From Mycobacterium asiaticum (GTDB lineage: Bacteria > Actinomycetota > Actinomycetes > Mycobacteriales > Mycobacteriaceae): a stretch of 39,730 bases of DNA. The stretch's first letter is position 1. Each line of letters starts with the position of its first letter. Where the stretch lies: the NCBI RefSeq assembly GCF_001673365.1, contig NZ_LZLS01000092.1, forward strand, positions 1-39,730, given 5' to 3'. Shown here piece after piece: positions 23,838-32,616 of the stretch. Position numbers and translations under genes: made by a program. The notes beneath the pieces were generated by a model. It was not told the DNA's origin. It saw nothing but the letters and a program-made list of their open reading frames with translations, and did not search any database.

Positions 23838-26045
23838 GTGGGTGATCTCGGGACGGATACGCAGACCGTGTTCACCTTCTGCCGGTACTGCCTAGCCTCG
23901 TGCGGTGTCGCGGTCAGCGTCGAAGGCAACCGGGTGCGCAAGATATCGGCCGACAAGCAAAACCCGCACAGTTGGCAGGACTTCTGCGCCAAGGGCCGCA
24001 ACGCCGCCCAACTCGTCGAACATCCACGCCGAATTCAGGTCCCGATGCGCCGGGTGGGTGAGAAGTACGTGGAAGCGACTTGGGACGAGGCGATTTCGGA
24101 TATCGCCGCCCGGATGACGGCGCTGATCGACGCTGACGGTCCAGACGCCGTCGCCGCCTACTACGGCAATCCGGCCGGCTATTCGTCGTCGAACCTAATC
24201 TTCATGAACGGCTGGCTGGACGCCGTCGGAACCCAAAACCGTTACGCCGTAGGCTCCGTCGACCAGAACGCGCTGCACGTCGTGGCCGAGGCCATGTACG
24301 GGTCGTCGATCATGGTGCCCGTCTCCGACATCGACAATTGCGACTACTTTCTGCTTGTCGGCGCCAATCCCGCAGTGAGCGCCTGGAATTGGGTCGAAAC
24401 CGTGCCCGGCGGCTGGCAGCGGGCACTGGCCCGGCAAAAGCAGGGCGCCAAGATCGTCGTGGTCGACCCGTTGCGCACCGAGTCCGCCGACAAAGCCGAC
24501 GTCCATCTCGCCGTCAAGCCGGGCCAGGACTGGGCGCTGCTGTTGGCGATGGTCAAGATCATCCTCGATGAGGGCTTGGAGCACCGCGAAGACTGCGCCC
24601 AACTCACCACGGGTATGCCGGAGTTGCGCGACCTCGTCGCCGCAGCTGACCTCGACGATCTCGCAGCTCGTTGCGGACTACCTCGCGTTCAAATTGAAGC
24701 CACAGCAAGAGAATTCGCAACCGCAATGGCGGCGATGGTGGTGACCCGGACCGGAATCTCGCTGCACGTGTCGGGCACCGTGGGCGAATGGTTGGGCCAC
24801 GTGCTCAATGTGATCACCGGACGGATGGACCGCCCTGGCGGTCGCCGCTTCGAACCCGGTTATATCGACGCGCTGAAACTCACCGCGACCGTGAAGCCGT
24901 CTGGGCATCGCAGTCGGTTGACCGGTCGGGCGATGGTGGCCGGCGCACATGCGTTGAGCGAATTGCCCGCCGAGATCACCACTCCCGGCCCGGGTCAGAT
25001 CCGCGCCATGGTAATCAACTCCGGCAACCCGGTCATTTCCGGACCGGACGGCGCGGCGCTGGACCAGGCGCTGTCGCAACTGGACCTGTTGGTGGCCATC
25101 GACTTCGTGCAGCGCGAAAGCCACCGCCACGCGCACTGGCTGCTACCCGCGGTGCACTGGCTCGAACGGGATGACCTACTGGCGCTGACCAGCAATATGC
25201 ACGACGAACCCTACGTGCAGTACGGCGTGCGGGCAGTGCAGCCACCACCCGGCGCACGCGAGGAGTGGCGCATTTTCGTCGATTTGGCGCTGGCGATGGA
25301 TGCGCCGCTGTTCGGGGTGAAGGGCATCAACGCGTTCGTCAAGGCCACTCGGCGCCTCGCCGCCCTCACCCGCCGTCCCCCGCTGGCCTTCTCACCGCAC
25401 TGGATCGACCGCATGATCGTCGCTATGTCGCGAAAAGTGAACGGCCGCAAGGTGAAATGGCGCGACCTGATGTCCCATCCACACGGCATGGTGCTCGGCC
25501 CCCGCGAATACGGCCACTTTGCGGCGGCGCTGCGCACCGAGGACAAGCGCGTCCATATCGCGCCGGCGGACCTGGTAGCGCGAGCGGCGGAGTTGCTCGC
25601 CGCGCCGCCGCCCCAAGTCCCGCCCGGCTTCCCATTTCAAGTCGGCAACCGCCGTCACCGCCATTCCATGAACTCGTTTCTCAACGATCTTCCCGGACTG
25701 CATCCAGGCGGTAAGGGCAGCCTGGTGCTGATTCATCCTGCCGATGCGGCCGAACACGAAATCGGCGACGGGGATCTGGTGCGGATGTCCTCACCGGTTG
25801 GTGCGGTCGAGGTGCGGGCCGTACTGAGCGAGCGCCCTCGACGCGGGTTGATCGTGCTAGATCATGGTTGGGGATCGCGGATTTTCGACCCGCGTGGCGA
25901 CGCGGCCCCGCGGTCCTTCGGGGTGAACCGCAATCTGCTGATCGACGGTGGACCGGTGGATCCGCTGTCCCAGACGCCGGCGATGAGCTCCAGTTATGTT
26001 GCGGTCGAGCCAATTCGGCCTAATGAACACACAGTCAGACCCTGA
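23838..26045 (+). CDS. Molybdopterin-dependent oxidoreductase with [4Fe-4S] cluster
   Basis: This 735-residue enzyme belongs to the DMSO-reductase/formate-dehydrogenase superfamily and resembles Rv0197 of M. tuberculosis. The N-terminus has a [4Fe-4S] motif with cysteines 15, 18, 22 and 50 (CRYCLASC, then DFCAKG). Molybdopterin-binding blocks follow, including YFLLVGANPAVSAWNW, VVVDPLRTESADKADVHLAV and RPGGRRFEPG. The C-terminal dinucleotide-binding beta-barrel carries VLIHPADAAEHEIGDGDLVR and GWGSRIFDPRG. The region where many relatives carry a Cys or Sec molybdenum ligand reads NPAGYSSSN, so the metal ligand may differ. No Tat signal is present, suggesting a cytosolic enzyme. No cofactor or partner subunit gene is adjacent, and the substrate is unknown. 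The start is GTG 23838. Confidence 0.88.
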   Translation: MGDLGTDTQTVFTFCRYCLASCGVAVSVEGNRVRKISADKQNPHSWQDFCAKGRNAAQLVEHPRRIQVPMRRVGEKYVEATWDEAISDIAARMTALIDADGPDAVAAYYGNPAGYSSSNLIFMNGWLDAVGTQNRYAVGSVDQNALHVVAEAMYGSSIMVPVSDIDNCDYFLLVGANPAVSAWNWVETVPGGWQRALARQKQGAKIVVVDPLRTESADKADVHLAVKPGQDWALLLAMVKIILDEGLEHREDCAQLTTGMPELRDLVAAADLDDLAARCGLPRVQIEATAREFATAMAAMVVTRTGISLHVSGTVGEWLGHVLNVITGRMDRPGGRRFEPGYIDALKLTATVKPSGHRSRLTGRAMVAGAHALSELPAEITTPGPGQIRAMVINSGNPVISGPDGAALDQALSQLDLLVAIDFVQRESHRHAHWLLPAVHWLERDDLLALTSNMHDEPYVQYGVRAVQPPPGAREEWRIFVDLALAMDAPLFGVKGINAFVKATRRLAALTRRPPLAFSPHWIDRMIVAMSRKVNGRKVKWRDLMSHPHGMVLGPREYGHFAAALRTEDKRVHIAPADLVARAAELLAAPPPQVPPGFPFQVGNRRHRHSMNSFLNDLPGLHPGGKGSLVLIHPADAAEHEIGDGDLVRMSSPVGAVEVRAVLSERPRRGLIVLDHGWGSRIFDPRGDAAPRSFGVNRNLLIDGGPVDPLSQTPAMSSSYVAVEPIRPNEHTVRP

Positions 26046-26721
26046 GCACGTCGGCATCCACGGCCCCGCCGTCGCGACGGTGCGCGTCAGGAAGGCGTCG
26101 GCGACGAATCATATGGACCAGCACCAATACCGAGGCCAGGGCCGCATAGACGCACCATAGGGAGGCGAATGCCTGGGTCAGAAGTATGGCCACCACCACG
26201 AGTCCCACCAGATTCAACGCGCCGAAGGCGATGATCGACGGGTATCCGGACAGCAATGCCGGCCCGATTACCGCGATGATGTACAGACCCGTCCACACCA
26301 CGCCGTATTGCATTGCGGTCTGATATTCCAACGCGTGGTGGTGTTTTACCACTGTGACGGGCTGCGTCAGCACAACGTAGGCCAAATAGCATGACACCAC
26401 CGCACCGAGCGCGACAAACGGCGCCACCCGCAGCCGCGCGCCGCGCGGTTCGAGCAGCACAATCGAAAGCGGCAACAGCGTCGGCAATAGCGCCATCGCA
26501 ATGAAAAGATATGCGCGCACCGCGAGGTGAATCACCCCCGACGAGATGTCGCTGTCCGAACTAGGCCACACAGCGTCCTCGATGAATTGGTGAACGGCGA
26601 AAACCGTTGGAAGTAGCGCGAACGGCAACTCCCGCCAGTGCTTTACCTCGCGCAGTGACAGAACGGCGATCGGCACCAGCGCCGCGCCAGCTACCAGGTC
26701 GGCGGTCGCCGAAAAACACAT
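26035..26721 (-). CDS. DUF6629-like integral membrane protein
   Basis: The 228-residue protein starts MCFSATADLVAGAALVPIAV, the cysteine-containing N-terminus characteristic of the DUF6629 family. It has about seven hydrophobic helices, including AYLFIAMALLPTLLPLSIVL, VAPFVALGAVVSCYLAYVVL, YGVVWTGLYIIAVIGPALL and NLVGLVVVAILLTQAFASLW. A conserved-looking HQFIEDAVW lies in the second helix region. The function of this family is unknown. Its 3' end overlaps the end of the convergent molybdopterin oxidoreductase gene by 11 bases. Confidence 0.8.
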   Translation of the reverse strand: MCFSATADLVAGAALVPIAVLSLREVKHWRELPFALLPTVFAVHQFIEDAVWPSSDSDISSGVIHLAVRAYLFIAMALLPTLLPLSIVLLEPRGARLRVAPFVALGAVVSCYLAYVVLTQPVTVVKHHHALEYQTAMQYGVVWTGLYIIAVIGPALLSGYPSIIAFGALNLVGLVVVAILLTQAFASLWCVYAALASVLVLVHMIRRRRLPDAHRRDGGAVDADVLRV

Positions 26722-26762
26722 GGTGTGAGTGTTCCCGGTTACCTACGGTGCAAACCAGTAGG

Positions 26763-28400
26763 TCAACCGCTGCTCAGTCGGCAGGCGCACGAGGCGCGAA
26801 TCGGCACGTCGGCGCGCGCCGCTGCCAGCGCGAATTGCTGGCCGATAATCGCGGCTTCGGCTGCGCGACCAAGCCTACGCAGGCACTCGTGATAGCCGTG
26901 CAAGCTCCACACGTTGTTCGGATGCTGGCAACACCGGGCCAGGGCGGGGTCCAGACCGAGATCCGCCGCGTACACGTCGGCCGCCTCCGCAACGTGCCCC
27001 TGCTCGAGCAGCAGCGCACCGTAAGCGTGGCGAGTAGGTTGCATCCACGCCCAGGGCTCGTCGTAGGGAAGCGCGTCGTCAAGCTCGATCGCGCGCCTCA
27101 GGTGAGCGAAGGCTTCGTCGAAAAGCTGCTCACGGTAAGCGATTTCACCATCGAGCATGGCACCGGCCACCGCGAGGATGTCGCGGCTGGTGTTATTGAA
27201 CAGGTAGCGCGATTCCGGTATCCGCTGATAGGCCTCGGCGAACGCGGCCCGTTCGGCATGCGCCCGGGCCAGTTGACCGGTTGCCGCGTAGGCAATGCCG
27301 CGTCCGTAGTGGACGGTCGTCGCGGTAGTGCAGTACAGATCCCGGTCGGCAGGCGGCGATTGCGCGATCAATTCATCCCATCGGCCGAACCGCACCAGCA
27401 CGTGTGTCCGCAATGGAACGAACGCCTCGAGCCAATCAGCCATCGGCGGCGATTGGATCGCCAGCAGTTCGGGTGTCAGCTGAGCGGCGAGTTCGTCGGC
27501 AGCCTGAAGTGCGATCCGCGATTGTCCTTGAAACATGGCCGAATACACGATGAAGTGCAGATCGTGCGCGCGGTACAGCGAGTAGAAGTTCAACGGACCC
27601 GACCGGCTGACGAAGCGTCGATCCGCCTGTACCGCAGCCTGATTCGCCTCTACAGAACTGCGGTAATCACCGCAGAGCACGTCGATGTGGCTCGGCATGT
27701 GCTCGAGGTGGCCCGCGTCGGGGACCAAGCCGCGCAACAGGTCAGCGGCCGGCAGGGCGACCTCCGGTGTCGCCGACATCTCCATGGTGTGCAGGTACAG
27801 GTGCAGGATCCCGGGGTGGGCGCGGCCCGCCGGTTCGGCGAGCGCATCCTCGAGGATCGACCGCGCCTGCACTACCCGCGAACCCGCGGCGGGCTCGCCG
27901 GTGGAGGTGTTCCACAATGCCCATGCCGTGACGTTGACAAGTGCATCGGCAGCCAACGCTTGCACGTCGAGATCCCGTGGGTGCTTTGCCGCCAGCGCCG
28001 ACATCGCATCGGCGTAGGCGAGGCGTCCCGCGTCCAGGTCGTCTGCGAAGCGGGTTTGCAGCGCCGCGATCAGTCCGCGCTCGACGGCACTGGCCTGGCC
28101 TTGGGCCGCCAGCGCAAGTTCGGCACGCGCGCGGCTCAGTGAGGCGGCCAAGTCGGCGGGGTCGAATGCGTCCCAGGCCTTGTTGTAGTTCGGACCCACC
28201 GCATAGGCGATGCCCCAGCGCGCAATGGCCAGGTCCGGGTCGAATTCCAGCGCCTGCTCGAAACAGCGGATCGCCTCTTCGTGGTTGAACGCGTAGGCCC
28301 ACACCAGGCCGCGGTCAAACCAGACCTGCGCCGATGGCGACGACGTTTCCACCGGCCGGTGGTAGGAACCGAGGTCGTAGTACTGATCGTCGGCGGTCAT
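26763..28400 (-). CDS. Tetratricopeptide-repeat protein
   Basis: This 545-residue protein (MTADDQYYDLGSYHRPVETS) is built of TPR-like helical pairs. The clearest are WFDRGLVWAYAFNHEEAIRC with FEQALEFDPDLAIARWGIAY near the N-terminus, FAHLRRAIELDDALPYDEPW, and HVAEAADVYAADLGLDPALA near the C-terminus. A histidine-rich central stretch, HLYLHTMEMSA and HLEHMPSHIDV, is typical of a conserved but uncharacterised TPR family and may bind metal. No signal peptide is present. The ATG at 28400 overlaps the stop codon of the upstream reductase gene as ATGA; the frame runs further upstream but would overlap that gene. Confidence 0.82.
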   Translation of the reverse strand: MTADDQYYDLGSYHRPVETSSPSAQVWFDRGLVWAYAFNHEEAIRCFEQALEFDPDLAIARWGIAYAVGPNYNKAWDAFDPADLAASLSRARAELALAAQGQASAVERGLIAALQTRFADDLDAGRLAYADAMSALAAKHPRDLDVQALAADALVNVTAWALWNTSTGEPAAGSRVVQARSILEDALAEPAGRAHPGILHLYLHTMEMSATPEVALPAADLLRGLVPDAGHLEHMPSHIDVLCGDYRSSVEANQAAVQADRRFVSRSGPLNFYSLYRAHDLHFIVYSAMFQGQSRIALQAADELAAQLTPELLAIQSPPMADWLEAFVPLRTHVLVRFGRWDELIAQSPPADRDLYCTTATTVHYGRGIAYAATGQLARAHAERAAFAEAYQRIPESRYLFNNTSRDILAVAGAMLDGEIAYREQLFDEAFAHLRRAIELDDALPYDEPWAWMQPTRHAYGALLLEQGHVAEAADVYAADLGLDPALARCCQHPNNVWSLHGYHECLRRLGRAAEAAIIGQQFALAAARADVPIRASCACRLSSG

Positions 28401-29419
28401 GTCGAAATCGTGAGCGCAATCTTGCCGACGTGCTCCCCCGCCCGCATCAGGCGCAGCGCCTCGTCGAGATCGTGCCAGTCGACGACGTGGCTGATATGGG
28501 GTTTGATACCGGCTTCGGCAATTACTTCGCACACTTCGCGGTGTGCGCGCACACTACCGACGGTGATCCCGACAATCCGCAGGTTGTTCAGCATCACCTC
28601 GGCCACCGCGATCTCCGCCATGTCGAACCCGCTGAGCACGCCGATCACCGCGATCGTGCCCCCCATGCGCGCCGAGTGCAGCGACTTTGCCAGTGTGGCG
28701 GGACCGCCGAGCTCGACCACCAGGTGAGCGCCATTCCCGCCGGTGAGTCGCTTGACCTCCGCATCCCAATCCGGGGTGCTGCGGTAATTGATGAGATGTG
28801 TTGCCCCCAAGCCGGATCCGACTTTGAGCTTGTCGTCGGAGGACGACGTCAGAATCGTGGTCGCGCCCATCGCTTGGGCTAACTGCACGGCAAACAGCGA
28901 GACCCCGCCGGTGCCCTGTGTCACCACCACGTCGCCTGCCCCAATGTGGGCTTCCCGCAACGCACTCCAGGCCGTCACGGCGGCACACGGAATCGTCGCC
29001 GCCTCGACGTCGCTTAGGTGGTCGGGGGTGCGGACCAGGCCGGCCACTTCGGCGACACGGTACTGCTGCAGCCAACCGTCGCAGGTGTCGCCGGGCAACA
29101 CCCGCTTGTGCTGCGGTGTCGGCGGGCCGTCCGGCCAGCCGGGGTGAAACGCTCCCATCACGCGGTCACCTACGCGCCACTGGCCGACGTCTTGGCCAAC
29201 CGCCACCACCTCGCCCGCCCCGTCGCTCATCGGCACCCGCGGCCACGGACCGGGAAGCAGCCCCATCAGATTGATGTTGTCGTGGAAGTTCAGGCTGGAC
29301 GCGTTCACCTTGACCAGCACCTGCCCGGGACCTGGTGCCTCGACCGCCCTTTCGGCCGGCACCGGAGCCACCCCGGGTCCGTTCATCACCATTGCCGTCT
29401 GACGGTCGGGAATACTCAT
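28397..29419 (-). CDS. Zinc-independent MDR-family NAD(P)H oxidoreductase
   Basis: The 340-residue protein belongs to the medium-chain dehydrogenase/reductase superfamily. The GroES-like N-terminal half contains ASSLNFHDNINLMG, where zinc enzymes have a cysteine ligand, and lacks the four-cysteine structural zinc loop, so it is probably a zinc-free, quinone-oxidoreductase-like reductase. The Rossmann half has VVTQGTGGVSLFAVQLAQAM and TILTSSSDDKL. The C-terminal segment reads AGEHVGKIALTIST. It lies in an operon chained by ATGA overlaps at both ends, together with an enoyl-CoA hydratase and an esterase, which suggests lipid or alcohol catabolism. The substrate is unknown. Confidence 0.9.
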   Translation of the reverse strand: MSIPDRQTAMVMNGPGVAPVPAERAVEAPGPGQVLVKVNASSLNFHDNINLMGLLPGPWPRVPMSDGAGEVVAVGQDVGQWRVGDRVMGAFHPGWPDGPPTPQHKRVLPGDTCDGWLQQYRVAEVAGLVRTPDHLSDVEAATIPCAAVTAWSALREAHIGAGDVVVTQGTGGVSLFAVQLAQAMGATTILTSSSDDKLKVGSGLGATHLINYRSTPDWDAEVKRLTGGNGAHLVVELGGPATLAKSLHSARMGGTIAVIGVLSGFDMAEIAVAEVMLNNLRIVGITVGSVRAHREVCEVIAEAGIKPHISHVVDWHDLDEALRLMRAGEHVGKIALTIST

Positions 29420-30297
29420 GCGCGACTTAGCCTTTCGACGATGACGGCCCGGGCGGCACGGCCTTCCGGGGCGGGCAGCAACGGATAGACATGCAGCAGA
29501 CCCGCCTGCTCGCGGTAATCGACGTTCAGCCCTGCGGCAGCAGCCTTTTCGGCGAGCAAGCGGGCGTCGGGATTGAGGATGTCCCGCGTCCCGCTGAATA
29601 TGGACAGCGGGCCCAACCCGGCGAGGTCGGCCGCAAGCGGGCTGACCCGCGGATCGTCAACCGGCAGGTCACCGCGCCACCGGTCGGCGAAGACCCGCAG
29701 CGCATCGCGCCCCAGCCACGGGTCGCTCGGTTCGACCTCGTCGATCAGCGGGTTACTCAGAGACACGTCCAGGATCGGCGAAATCAAAATGGTGCTCGGA
29801 CACACCATGCCATGTTCGTCGCGCAGCGAAAGCGCCGACGACAGGGCAATCTGCCCACCCGCGGAATCACCGACCAAACAGACGCCGGGATGCTGGGCCG
29901 CTATGTCGACGATGACGGGCAAGACTTCGGCCGCACTGGCGAACGGTATCAGCGGATAGATCGGAATGATGACCGTGGCATGCGCCTTGGCGGCGATCTG
30001 AGCTGCCAATTCCCAATGCGGCACGGCGATTTCGTTGACCCAACCGCCGCCGTGCAGGTAGATGACGGTGCGTTCGGGCGGGTCGGCTTTCGGCGTCAGC
30101 GTGTAGATGGGCCAGCCCGACCGACGCTCCAGCTGCAGGGTCACTTTCGGGCGCAGTCGCGGCGGCGGGCCAAAGGGCTGCGGATGCTGTGCCCGCAATT
30201 CGAGATGCGCGTGAGCGGATTCAGCGCTGGCATACGGTTTGTCCCGGCCCGTCAGACGCAGCATCGTGGGCATCGCGCGGCTTCTCCAACTGGTCAT
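29416..30297 (-). CDS. Alpha/beta hydrolase of the hormone-sensitive lipase family
   Basis: The 293-residue esterase starts at ATG 30297 (MTSWRSRAMPTMLRLTGRDK), which overlaps the stop codon of the upstream hydratase as ATGA. An upstream extension of ten codons is possible but less likely. The oxyanion motif HGGGW, the nucleophile in VCLVGDSAGGQIAL, the acid in FSGTRDILNPDA and the histidine in AGLLHVYPLL complete the catalytic set of the HSL (LipH/LipW-like) family. No signal peptide is evident, so it is probably cytosolic. The substrate is likely a short- or medium-chain ester. Confidence 0.9.
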   Translation of the reverse strand: MTSWRSRAMPTMLRLTGRDKPYASAESAHAHLELRAQHPQPFGPPPRLRPKVTLQLERRSGWPIYTLTPKADPPERTVIYLHGGGWVNEIAVPHWELAAQIAAKAHATVIIPIYPLIPFASAAEVLPVIVDIAAQHPGVCLVGDSAGGQIALSSALSLRDEHGMVCPSTILISPILDVSLSNPLIDEVEPSDPWLGRDALRVFADRWRGDLPVDDPRVSPLAADLAGLGPLSIFSGTRDILNPDARLLAEKAAAAGLNVDYREQAGLLHVYPLLPAPEGRAARAVIVERLSRA

Positions 30298-31118
30298 CGC
30301 CGCGGTGCCTCCGGCAACGGTTCCCACTGCGCTGCCACCGAACCGCTCCAGCGCGGCTCACGGCGCTGCAGAAACGCCTCCACGCCCTCGCGGGCGTTCG
30401 GACCGCCCATTACCCGGTGGTGCAGTTGCGTCTCCAAGTCCGCGACCTGACGCGGTGTGTAGCCGCGGATCATCGTGTCCCAGAGCAGTCGTTTGCTCAA
30501 CGCCGCCGACATCGGCGCCACGTTGGCCGCGATGTCGCGGGCGACTGCCATCGCATGGTCGAGGACCTCTGATCCCGGAATCGCGCGGGTGGCTATGCCC
30601 AGTGCCACCGCCTCAGCACCGTCGAACGTTCGGCCGGTCAGCAACAACTCGGCGGCCACCGCCCCGCCCACCAGGTGCGGCAACGTCCAGTGCGACATGC
30701 AGTCCGCTATGACGCCCCGCCGTACTTGTGCCACAGCGTATTTGGCGTCGCGGGCCATGATCCGGATGTCGGCCTGCAGCGCGATGGTCAAGCCTATTCC
30801 GATCGCATGTCCGTTGACAGCGGCGATGACCGGTGTGCGCAGTTCGAACGCCGCCGGGTCGGTCGGCGCGGCAGTGAAGGCAGCGTCGGCAGGCTCATCG
30901 AAAGGGCTTGTCTGGGTGGAGAAGTCGGCGCCGGCACAAAACGTTTCCCCCGCGCCGGTCAACACGATCGCTCGTACCCGGTCATCGTCATCGCAGTCCC
31001 GGTATGCCCGGTTGAGCAGCGTGCCCATCTGCGCGGTGTAGGCGTTGCGTCGCTGCGGACGGTTGAGGGTCAGTAGCGCGACACCATCGGCGATCGCCAC
31101 GGTGAGATCGGCTCGCAT
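30294..31118 (-). CDS. Enoyl-CoA hydratase/isomerase family protein
   Basis: This crotonase-fold protein of 274 residues (MRADLTVAIADGVALLTLNR) has the usual CoA-binding and oxyanion regions: RPQRRNAYTAQM, GAGETFCAGADFS and TPVIAAVNGHAIGIGLTIAL. In the region of the first catalytic glutamate the sequence reads IGIGLTIALQADIRIM, without glutamate. Next comes AVAQVRRGVIADCMSHWTLP, where the second glutamate is also absent. It may therefore not be a classical hydratase. The start is uncertain: ATG 31118 gives the normal family length, while a GTG at 31160 would add 14 residues. It heads the minus-strand operon and is divergent from the flavoprotein at 31203. Confidence 0.87.
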   Translation of the reverse strand: MRADLTVAIADGVALLTLNRPQRRNAYTAQMGTLLNRAYRDCDDDDRVRAIVLTGAGETFCAGADFSTQTSPFDEPADAAFTAAPTDPAAFELRTPVIAAVNGHAIGIGLTIALQADIRIMARDAKYAVAQVRRGVIADCMSHWTLPHLVGGAVAAELLLTGRTFDGAEAVALGIATRAIPGSEVLDHAMAVARDIAANVAPMSAALSKRLLWDTMIRGYTPRQVADLETQLHHRVMGGPNAREGVEAFLQRREPRWSGSVAAQWEPLPEAPRR

Positions 31119-31202
31119 TTCGGCAAATTTACTCGGTTCAACGGGTCGCGACTTGGGCACTACGGTCGGGCACTATCGTGGGCGCATGAAAGAGCGCTCG
31201 GA

Positions 31203-32609
31203 ATGAGTGTCCAACTTTTGGACACCGACTACCTCGTGGTGGGTGCCGGAGCAATGGGGATGGCGTTCACCGACACCGTCATCACCGAATCTGACGCACG
31301 TGTCGTCGTCGTGGACCGCGCCCACCAGCCAGGTGGCCACTGGACCACCGCCTACCCGTTCGTGCGGCTGCACCAACCGTCGGCGTACTACGGGATCAAC
31401 TCAAGGGCGTTGGGCAACAACACCATTGACAGCGTCGGATGGAACCAAGGTCTGAATGAACTTGCCCCGGTGGGCGAAATCTGCTCGTACTTCGACGCTG
31501 TGATGCAACAACAATTCCTGCCCACCGGGCGCGTGGAGTACTTCCCGATGACCGAGTATCTCGGTGATGACCGGTTCCGTACCCTGGCCGGCACCGAATA
31601 CGCCGTCAACGTCAAGCGCCGCACCGTCGATGCCACCTACCTGCGTGCCGTCGTCCCATCCATGCGCCCCGCCCCCTACGCCGTCGCCCCGGGCATCCAT
31701 TGCATCCCGCCAAACGATCTGCCCAGGTTCGGCGCGCGGGAACGGTATGTGATCGTCGGTGCCGGCAAGACCGGCATGGACGTGTGCCTGTGGTTGCTGC
31801 GTCACGGCGTCGACCCCGCTCGGCTGACGTGGATCATGCCGCGTGATTCCTGGCTGATGGACCGGGCAACGCTGCAGCCGGGTCCGTCGTTCATCAAGCG
31901 GTTCCGCGACAACTACGGTGCCACGCTCGAGGCGATCGAGGCCGCGACATCGGTCGAAGACCTGTTCGACCGACTGGAGGCTGGCGGCACGCTGCTGCGC
32001 CTCGATCCCTCGGTGCGGCCCCGCATGTATCGGTGTGCCACGGTGTCGCAACCCGAATATGAGCAGCTGCGTCGAATCGACGACATCATCCGGATGGGCC
32101 ACGTCCAGCGCATCGAGCCCACCGCAATCGTGCTCGACGAAGGATCCATCACCTCCTCGCCGTCCGCCCTCTACATCGATTGTTCCGCCGACGGCGCCCC
32201 AGAACGCCCCGCCACACCGGTTTTCGACGGCGGCCAGCTGACGCTGCAGGCGGTGCGCGGCTGCCAGCAGGTGTTCAGCGCCGCGTTCATCGCGCACGTG
32301 GAGTGCGCCTACGACGGGGACGCGGTGAAAAACGAACTCTGCACTCCTATTCCGCACCCCGACCGCGATGTGGACTGGCTGCGCCTGACGCACTCCGACC
32401 TACGCAACTTCGCGCGTTGGCTCGACGATCCCGAATTGACCGATTGGCTGAGTTCGGCGCGGCTGAACCTGCTCGCCGACCTGCTGCCGCCGCTGTCGCA
32501 CAAGCCGCGGGTGCGCGATCGGGTGGTGTCGATGTTCCAGAAGAAGCTGAATACGGCCAGCGAGCAACTGGAGATGCTGCTCAGCGAAGCCACGGCAGTG
32601 CAACGCTAG
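31203..32609 (+). CDS. FAD/NAD(P)-binding oxidoreductase (monooxygenase-like)
   Basis: The 468-residue flavoprotein opens with an FAD-binding GxGxxG motif (YLVVGAGAMGMAFTDTVI) and the following HQPGGHWTTAYPFVRLHQP, as in flavin monooxygenases. A second dinucleotide site, RYVIVGAGKTGMDVCLWLL, lies near residue 180 and should bind NAD(P)H. The C-terminal third (LRLTHSDLRNFARWLDDPEL) is helical and not recognised. AAAGAG precedes ATG 31203 by about 7 bases. The next gene, a thioesterase-like hotdog protein, follows after 7 bases, so both are in one operon and may act on related acyl substrates. Confidence 0.87.
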   Translation: MSVQLLDTDYLVVGAGAMGMAFTDTVITESDARVVVVDRAHQPGGHWTTAYPFVRLHQPSAYYGINSRALGNNTIDSVGWNQGLNELAPVGEICSYFDAVMQQQFLPTGRVEYFPMTEYLGDDRFRTLAGTEYAVNVKRRTVDATYLRAVVPSMRPAPYAVAPGIHCIPPNDLPRFGARERYVIVGAGKTGMDVCLWLLRHGVDPARLTWIMPRDSWLMDRATLQPGPSFIKRFRDNYGATLEAIEAATSVEDLFDRLEAGGTLLRLDPSVRPRMYRCATVSQPEYEQLRRIDDIIRMGHVQRIEPTAIVLDEGSITSSPSALYIDCSADGAPERPATPVFDGGQLTLQAVRGCQQVFSAAFIAHVECAYDGDAVKNELCTPIPHPDRDVDWLRLTHSDLRNFARWLDDPELTDWLSSARLNLLADLLPPLSHKPRVRDRVVSMFQKKLNTASEQLEMLLSEATAVQR

Positions 32610-32616
32610 GAGAATC

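Noticed and set aside
31401..32393. Minus-strand open frame of 330 codons opposite the flavoprotein
   Set aside because: It is a shadow of a gene with two clear dinucleotide-binding motifs; rich in His/Arg/Gly without family features.
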